Shown here in pieces: positions 56,181 through 64,000 of a stretch of DNA of 64,000 bases. Numbering within the stretch: the stretch's first letter is position 1; every line of letters starts with the position of its first letter. Below the pieces are notes generated by a model that was given only the letters and a program-made list of their open reading frames with translations, was not told where the DNA came from and ran no database searches. This DNA comes from Marsupella aquatica. Taxonomy: Eukaryota; Marchantiophyta. The stretch spans positions 17,546,001 through 17,610,000 of the forward strand of contig OZ316891.1 in the NCBI GenBank assembly GCA_973895155.1, in the 5' to 3' direction. Both the position numbers and the translations under genes were made by a program.

Positions 56181-58731
56181 CGTCCACATGCAATGGGTGT
56201 GAAGGGTATTATTTGTCGGTGGCCTAAGTGGTGGGAGTACTAGTTTCTCCTCAGCCGCTGGCTGGTCCGTTACAGGGCTCTAGTTCATCCCTCCTGCCAT
56301 CCTGGTCTGGGTCCATGTCCGATCTCTGGGTTTGACCCCCCTTGCGGCTACCCTACAGAGGCGCATTCTCCAGAGTAGATCATCTATCTTCTGTTGGACG
56401 AGTCTACTCTCAGTTTCTAGGCAATTAATAACTATACTACAAGGTGTCATCTTACAGAACATAGTGTTTTCAGCTACTCACGAGTCAGAGAAGGGCAGCC
56501 TACTGCTTCTCAGAGGTGGCTTAATTGGCCTTGCAGGTAGGAGGGACAAGGATGAAAGATCTTGCCCTTGCTTGTGTGTACCTTGATGTAACCACATGTA
56601 CCTTGTGCCAATCTATTTATATGTATCTGAAGACTATAATATGTGATAGTAATTTTTGTTTCTCATTGTCAACTTAGGAAACGTCATGCTAGCTGGAAGT
56701 CTACCTACCAAATTATTATTTTGACATTTTTTACTAACCATGAGATGGGTCTCGAAGTCACTATATTGGCACTTTTTCACACCCAACCCATCAATTTCCC
56801 CACAACTTGCTATATCTAACTAATATCAAACTACGAGGCCAGGGACTGAGTCTGAGAAATGATGACTTATCATAGGACAACTTTTGGGCTTTTTAGGCTT
56901 ACCATGACAGATGTACTGCAGATTCTTCTCGTGGCTGTGATGTAACCTAGACGTGGTGAACCATGTATCTCTATGTCATTGTCAAAAGCACCCAATATTG
57001 CAGACCAGAGCAAATTCTTTAATGACTCTTTTTCTTAACACGTATCTCTGTGTCATTGTCAAATTCACCCAACATTGCAGAGCAGAGCAAATTCTTTAAT
57101 GACTCTTTTTCTTATCACCTCTGGGCGGATCAGAATTGTGGGTTTGATCCACACACACTAGCCCAACCACCTTCTTAACACATCTAAGGGTCAATGTAAT
57201 CAAGGAAATACTTGATGGGGCCCTTGCAGGGAAAGACTTGACGAGACCCCTGCAAGGAAAGACTTGACGAGGCCCCTCCTTTTGAAAAGGACTTGTTGGA
57301 AGCCCCATTCCTCTTGCCCTGACAGATTCCCTGCCACCCCAGCCCCTCCACTATTGCAACCCTCCTCTACACAGCCTGATACCCCAAGGCCATTTTGATC
57401 TGCCAACCTATTTTTAAAGGTTTTCCTAAATGAATATCACCTGGTTTGCAATAGAATATTCTAATTAGTTTGAGGGCCACATGGTTATGTAAGTTTGATG
57501 TTATTTAACAAGTTGGAGCCATCATGAAGACTTGCATTCTGAATAGGTTTGAATATGGAGATGAGAGGACAAAAGAGTAAATTAATTGTGGTAATTGCCC
57601 ATGCAAAATGTGCCCTTAGTCTATACAGTCCATGTAACATTCACTAAAATCCATGCAAGAAGTTATTGTAGTTGCATGAAGTTTTTTTTTACTTTCCCTT
57701 GGTATTCTCTATCCATAGTAGTTTCTTATTGTCCCTTGATATTCCCTTGTCCATAGTAGCCAAAGGGTTCCTTATTGCCCCTTGGTATTCCCCGTGTACA
57801 GTAGGTGAAGAGTCTCTTTCTACCCATGGTTACATACAATTTGTCAATTAAATAGAATATTCAAGCATAGTACTGGAAAACACTGATTTATCAATCATGA
57901 TCCACCCAAACCTTATTTTCTTTTACTCAATTTTTTTGTTTGTTTATTTGAAGTCTTATTTTCCAATCTTCCATTGTTTTTACAGTTACAAGTTACAGGG
58001 CTTAATTGTTTTGTATTTGTCTTGTCTCAAAACACAAACAAAAACAATCATGCTTCATTTTTCTTTCATAACTAATTGCTCTTGTTTATGGCCAATAACA
58101 CTTCTGTGGTCCAGGGAAGCTCCTAGCTTCCCATGGGGAGCCCTAAAAACACTCATTGTATCGTTTCCTAAATTACTTTCTAACCATTAGATCTCACTAG
58201 AGCTACGAGAACCACCCTCAATGGTCCATCTAAAAGTGGGACCCCAGACCTTTATAATTGTTGAATTTTCCATGGACATGTCCACCCGTGCGAAGGAGAG
58301 GGTGCGTGAAGGCCGTCTGGCTTGCGACGTAGGACGTGCGACGGAACCCAGCTCCAACGAATGGCCTGCTGCCCTATGAGGGCGGAGGATGTCGGTCCCC
58401 AAGCGAAACAGTCGTGCTCTTCTCTAGTCAGTACACAACACAACAGTGCAGTGCGAGTCGAAAAGCATGCTCGAGTTTAGCATTTGAGGAGGAAGGAGAA
58501 GGAAGGAGGAGGACTTTGTGCTTTTGTGTATTTAGATGGTTGCTGCCGGCAGAGCTGCTTTTGCTTTTTCCCATTGTGCAGTCCGGTTGTCGATTTGAAT
58601 TCCTTTGTCCTCTCGTTCGGGGAGGTTTTGCTCGATATTCTCTCACGGGCCCGACGCACAGATCAGCGTGGACAACAAAACGTACCTTGTTTTCGAGAGC
58701 GCGATTCCTTCAGTAAGCGGCTGTGCTCACG
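56181..58731. other. Spacer upstream of TRAP-alpha, no supported gene
   Basis: Two short repeats are present: three units of about 28 bases near 57200-57280 (ggaaagacttgacgaggcccc and variants) and three of about 55 bases near 57680-57810 (cccttggtattc...ccatagtag). A nearly exact duplication of about 55 bases (tgtcattgtcaaa...cagagcaaattctttaatgactc) lies at 56975-57110. The last 300 bases before the gene are GC-rich and probably its promoter and leader. Confidence 0.5.
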
Positions 58732-61700
58732 ATGACGCCGAAGACACTGCTCCGATGGCTCTCTCCTCTGATCCTGCTCACGCTCGTACTCGCCCTGATC
58801 GCCTCCGCTCCCTCGTCAGGTATGTGTGATTGACTCTGCGGACTCGGGTGCCTTGACTGCTTAATTTCGCCCTCTTTTGTGGTGCGGTGCCATGTGTTGT
58901 CGGTGATGATCGGCTGGTTCGCTCAGGGTTTCAGATTTTTTGTGCCGTAGTGGTATGCTGCTGGATGTTTGTGTTGCAGTTAGTTAGGATGTCCTATGAC
59001 TTTCGTTTAGCTCGACAAGAGCCCATAGAGTTTGGGGACTCTGGAGAGTAGTCCTTTTGATTCGCGTTTCGTTATCGGCAGCAGCTTTGTCTTTCTGTGT
59101 ATCGAGATGTCGTTTTCTGACAGCCAGGACCTGAACTCTGCGGCAACCTAGATCCCGTTTTTTTTTTTCGCTTTCCCTTTTGGACGGTATTATTGACTGC
59201 CTAGGAGCTCGAGTCGTGGGGGTTGCGAGAGTCTTGTAGGGGTTTCCGTTGCTTCGGGATCTGGAATGACCTTTAATTTTTATCTGGCTTTGGCGTCCAG
59301 CTGCTAGCGATGATTTAGTGGAAGAGTTTGAGGAAGCCGGAGCTGCGGATGGCGGTGAAGTCGGACTTGTTGGCGAGGAATTGGATGATTTTTTCAGCGG
59401 TGACGTTTTGGGATCTGCCCCGGGTGTGGACACCGTCGTTTATTTTCCGAAGGATCATGACAAACGTAAGTATGTGGGACTTTGAATGCAACGTCAGGTG
59501 TCGAGGTTCAGGAGTGATGTGGAACAGGATAGAAAGTTTACAGGTCGGGTATGCAAAACTTGTAGGTCGAGTAGGCGAACTCGCCTAGGATCCATTCGCT
59601 GACACCTGCTTTATTGTTGCTGTGCCTCCAGTCATCGTAGCAGGAGAAAAGTCTGAGATTCTCGTTGGAGTCAGCAACTTTGGTATGTGACCTGTTGACT
59701 AAGTTCTTGATTTATTTAGAGAATGCTTTGTAGGGTGGCTACTGTCCAACAATACCGTCGCAAAGTAAGTCTTTTTAAACTATCTTAGTTTACCTCCTGT
59801 ATAGCCATCGCACTTTGGAACCCTAACCGACGAGAAAAGGCATTTGAGAGTTGGCCGATGCAATTGAATCTGATAAACACTAAATCCTGTATCAGGAAGT
59901 CTGTAGATAGAGTCCTGTTTAACAGTTTTCAATGCGCTTCTAGGTGATTGTCGAGGGCACTAGAGACGGGTTGGCATTGGTAGCTGTTTTCAAATTAGTG
60001 TCTGGGGATCTCATAGTTTGCATTGTTGGCTTAGATAATTAGAATTGGATAACCTTGTCCTGCACGCGTTTCCGCTGCCTCGCAGGCCCCCTTCTTCTTG
60101 TTTAATTCCTAAGGAGGGAGGAATCCAGTAGTCCCATAATGAGTTTCCCTTGAGGCTTTTCATTTCTCGGTCAATTTTGGGTCTCGATTCGATTGAGATT
60201 GCAAGGCAATACGCAGGATAGTATGCCTGTTTTAGTTAGAAAAGGTCAGTTTTATATTGTTGCTCGATTGGGGGCAGGTAGGGCAGGAAACTTGTCTGGA
60301 ATCACTCAGCAATAACTCATTGTTGACTTGTTGTCGCTTTGTAGGGGAGTCTCCATTGAAGGTGACGTCTATCCGGGCGAGCATCAACTTGCCCTATGAC
60401 CACAGAGTCTTTGTCCAAAATTTCACTGCTCAGGTTAGACCTCTCATTTCCCTCTGTATATGTTTAGGGGCTTCAATCACAACTTCATGCTTTTAGTGCG
60501 ATATCTATGTATAGCAAGAATTATTTTGTAGCCTTAGTTGGTCTAAATGTGTCGTACACACCTCAACACGCTCATTCTGTAACTTGCTTGGGGCAAGTGG
60601 TAAGCTGGGCTACGGTAGTCGCTTTTTCGGAATTTTCTGATATGGGAGAACTCGAATGTTTACTCAAGTCCTGACAAATAATATCGTGTCTTTTGAATGG
60701 ACGTTCTCTTCCTTGCTGTGAGAAGACGACCTGATTCTTGCCCTTGCAATGGGTTGATTTTGGTCCATTCTTTATCTGTCGCAGGAATTTGTCAACTCAA
60801 CTGTGCCTTCAGGAATTCAAGCATCGTTTCCTTACTCCTTCACCATCAGTAAATATTTGCAGGTTTGTGCTAATGTCGCAGTCCATTAAAACGGGATTAA
60901 CATGAAGAACATTCCTTTTGAATCATCTCCTGCATTGCAGAGAATTTTGTGCTGGTTTCCAGTTGAATGACCAGGGTGTTTGTTTCTCCCCGTCATTTGC
61001 TCGATAGGTTCTCGTAGGCCAATACCCATAATCAGATTATGAAACTTGGAAAGCTTGCACTGATGAGCCATTTGAATGCAGCCCGGAGGGTTCGCTCTCG
61101 TAGCAAGTATCTATTACGATATCGACAACCAGGCCCACAGGACCACATTTTACAATGGCACAGTGGAGGTCGTTGAGGCACATGGCTTTTTCAGTGGGGA
61201 AACTCTTTTCCTCATAACTCTGGGCCTAGGGTTGTCCGGTCTTCTTGGGATCTGGGCATATGGACAGATTCAGCGTATGTCAAAGGTGAGAACTGCTGTT
61301 TGGTTGCAATCAGTATTAATCAGGTTGTATTGGCCGATTCGCGTATATCTTTCTTCATGTTGGAGAGATTCTATACAAGAAGGTTTGCATCTGATGTAGT
61401 GCTCCAATCAAGAACATGTAAGGCGCAGGGATGTTGTATTATCTGGGCCGTTTTATATCGAGCTTGATTTGGGTGGTACTCGCAGAAATGTGTCGTGTTA
61501 GAGTTAGAACGTTCTTATAGAAGGTGGATTTTCGCTATACTGTATTTCAGGACTTCTTGGAATTGTACCAGTATGTGTAGTTTCTTCCTAGTCTAATCTA
61601 TCGAGCTTAAATATGCTAGTTTTGGGGATTCATCTTGCAGAAAGCTCGGAGAACCAAGAAGGTTGAAACTGGCACTCGGAGCACAGATGCAGCAAATAAT

Positions 61701-62333
61701 GAATGGCTACAGGTCTGTTTCCCAAGTATTCCGAAGTCAATGTTGCTCCCAATTCTCCCTTGTCTTTTACATAATGGAAATAAACTTGAACTGATGCCAC
61801 TTATTGTTGAGGAACCTGAAGTTCGATATAGCTAGGAAGGGACTGCCATATTAAAAGTGAGTCGGTATTGTCAAGCAATCTGTTGATTTCTGGTTCCAAA
61901 AGAGTTGCATTGCAATAGATATGCAATTGTTCCTTAGATCTATTTTTCATTGCTTGGAACCAGAAATCTGGATCTGTTTGCTTGGATCAATCTCTTTCTT
62001 GGAAGGATTATGTGTATAAAGACTGAATCTAAAAGACAAGCGTTTTGAAAGGATCAAAAAATCTGACAGCAAACAGGAACCTATTTTCGTGCATCCATCA
62101 GAATCTATATCTTAGTAGGTGGGAAGATGATTGAAGTATGCAAACATCATCTAAAGAGTCTTCTGGTTCACATTAGATGTGATGCGTGCATCATTATGAA
62201 GTGATAAGTATTTAACTTTTTTCTGGTCTGAGTTATAATTACGGGCTTCGTTTCGTTGTCACAGGGAACATCATTCACTGCCAAGAGATCTAACAGCATC
62301 GCGCAGTCTACAAAGTCCAAGAAAAAGAAGTAA
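58732..62333 (+). CDS. Translocon-associated protein subunit alpha (TRAP-alpha / SSR1)
   Basis: Eight exons give 271 residues in frame: 58732-58819, 59301-59465, 59632-59682, 60345-60433, 60785-60862, 61082-61285, 61641-61712, 62265-62333. TRAP is a membrane complex beside the Sec61 channel that helps some signal peptides insert. The protein starts MTPKTLLRWLSPLILLTLVL, a signal peptide, followed by an acidic stretch (EEFEEAGAADGGE, EELDDFF), the lumenal domain (VVYFPKD, SINLPYDHRVFVQNFTAQ, SFTISKYLQPGGFAL, TTFYNGTVEVVEAHGF), one membrane helix (residues 198-218, LFLITLGLGLSGLLGIWAYG) and a short cytosolic tail ending KSKKKK. N-glycosylation sequons NFT, NST and NGT are present. Exon joints are in phase and the length agrees with plant homologues. 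Confidence 0.95.
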
Positions 62334-63104
62334 ACACATTTTGCTTGTCAGAGGCTTCATTTAGAGCCAATTTGCTCTATGCCAGCACAAGGGCTTGCAC
62401 TTGGTCGAGGACATGGCTCAATGGCCCACAATAAATTCTGTCGTCAGAGATCTCGTTTTTGTCAGCAAGGAGGCATCGCATTCTGGTGCCCATCCCCCTT
62501 TCTAGTTGCTGCTCTGTTCCTGTAGATTGATTAGCGGTAGATTTAGCAGAGCTTGAGATCCTACTATTGCCTTGTTATCAGTTTTGCCCGGTTTTGGTTG
62601 GAGTGTCAGTGGAAATCTGTTCGGTACTGGTGTACATTGGGAGAATAGTGTATGTGTAATCTCTGGAAACTCTACGGACTTATTTTCTAACAGGTCAGCA
62701 TAGTAGTGATTCTGATGTGACTTGTAGATCAAGGATCGAAAAATCTGGTGTGGTTTTGATCTATTTGCAGCCGTGTTGCAATTAGTTCAGAACCAATATC
62801 TAAGAAAGTGATTGAGTCTGTGCCAAGGTTTCAGTGTAGAGTATTGAGATTCTCTTAGTTTTGAAAATGTCGAATCAAGTTGGTCAAGGATGAAGGACAA
62901 AACCTTTGGTCCATTGAACGTCATCGAGGAATTCTTGGGTCTGCTCTTGGGAGTCTTTGAGTTGGGTTGTATTCTGTACATCATGGGGACGTTGGAGATT
63001 GAATGTTGACGATTCACTTTGCAATTTTTCTGAATTACGAGATTTGCCTGAGCTTTTGCCACCGAACAGCCCAACCTCTCGTGATTGATGGTAGTTGGAT
63101 GAAG
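62334..63104. other. Downstream spacer
   Basis: Contains the likely 3' UTR of TRAP-alpha. No further gene supported. Confidence 0.45.
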
Positions 63105-63206
63105 TGTCGAGATTAGAGCAAGTCTCTGTACACATTATGGTTCAGCTTTTCTCAATGTCGAGATTAGAGCAAGTCTCTGTACACATTATGGTTCAGCTTT
63201 TCTCAA
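63105..63206. repeat. Perfect tandem duplication of 51 bases
   Basis: TGTCGAGATTAGAGC starts at 63105 and 63156. The two 51-base copies look identical, so the duplication is recent or an assembly artefact. Confidence 0.9.
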
Positions 63207-64000
63207 TGTCCCTCTTGGTATTGCGCAAATCTCTTCTGGGATCATATGTCGTGTGAAGTTATGTAAAGACCGAAATGGCAAGCTTAAGTGAGGGTTACTG
63301 TCCAGACACGTTTTCAATGAATTGATCTAGGCTACCAAGTCTCCATGGAATACTCGTGCGATCTTGAAGGTAGTTTTGTGGTTCAGGGTGAGTCTGAGTG
63401 TCCTTCTCACCTTGGAAACAGTTGCACCATGGATGTCTTGGGTGTTCTTTACCCCCCTGCGCTGTTTCCGCAGTTAGTTTGGTCGCCCAGCCCTGAAATG
63501 TTTGGGTATCACAGACATCGTGTGAGTCACATGAGTTTTGGTGTCCCTCTAATCGCAGGACAGGTCAAGTCACTGTGGCTGTCACTGATTTTTATGCACA
63601 CGTCACACTTTCTCGTGCACGAAGATTAAGCTCCAATGCAGAGTGACGACATTCTCCAGCTCAGCAGCAGCTTCATTAAATCTCCGGGAGTGAAGCAGAC
63701 AATGACTTGGAGAATTGACTTAATCACAATGACTTCTGATACAATATTGAGAGATCGCCCCGATGTGGCACTGGTCGACTCAGATTGTTGATTCATAACT
63801 AGTGACTGAACATACTAAATTAGTGTGATTCCCCATAAACTTAATTGGGACACAAATAAGTGCCACTAAGAGGGCAACGGATCGTAACTCCAGTCCTTGC
63901 TGCCCTCTTGCATACTGATGTGAGTAGTTCTCCAAACAAAGAAGGAACCACCATCTATACTCTCAAAAATAGAGAGAGATCCTCTTCAAAGCTTGGATCT
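63207..64000. other. End of window, no supported gene
   Basis: The 94-codon frame at 63345-63629 has no recognised motif. Nothing else is seen. Confidence 0.4.

Overview
The window looks like nuclear DNA of a land plant, most probably a seed-free one such as a bryophyte; that lineage call is an inference. The evidence is spliceosomal genes with GT..AG introns of roughly 100-700 bases, a plastid-type acyltransferase with a transit peptide, a WAT1-type transporter, an S1-like secreted protein, plant LTR and non-LTR retrotransposon debris, and long AT-rich spacers. No genome, transcript or database was consulted. All gene models below were spliced by hand from conserved protein blocks plus splice signals, and each recovered model stays in frame from start to stop.

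Layout. 1-8.1 kb: a strange accessory block. A minus-strand ORF with three diverged DUF8039-like repeats lies divergent to a plus-strand gene that is broken by stops and frameshifts. That broken gene joins a ParB-like segment, a DNA N4/N6-methyltransferase-like segment and an FCP1/HAD-phosphatase-like segment. The block is studded with at least 18 copies of a short inverted repeat (core CTCGAGAT-N-ATCTCGAG) whose outer arms change together at some copies. 8.4-9.5 kb: fragment of a copia-type LTR element on the minus strand. 9.5-25 kb: repeat-rich spacer holding a nearly intact non-autonomous LTR retrotransposon (13597-17209, identical 5-bp target duplications), LINE remnants, a MITE-like element and an organelle-type tRNA-Glu relic.

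25-64 kb is gene territory. WAT1-type transporter (+, 26323-29568); THUMPD1/TAN1-like tRNA acetylation adaptor (-, 32932-36319) with a 43-bp minisatellite just upstream of its start; S1-like secreted protein (+, 38892-39299); mitochondrial succinic semialdehyde dehydrogenase, 20 exons (+, 42246-48836); plastid glycerol-3-phosphate acyltransferase, 12 exons (-, 49956-53932), convergent with the former; TRAP-alpha of the ER translocon (+, 58732-62333). These six are unrelated housekeeping or transport functions; nothing suggests a shared pathway.

The best candidate for something undescribed is the first 8 kb: a ParB-like/methylase-like/FCP1-like fusion whose introns and flanks carry the co-varying palindromes. 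Whether the protein and the palindromes are functionally linked is speculation from co-location only.
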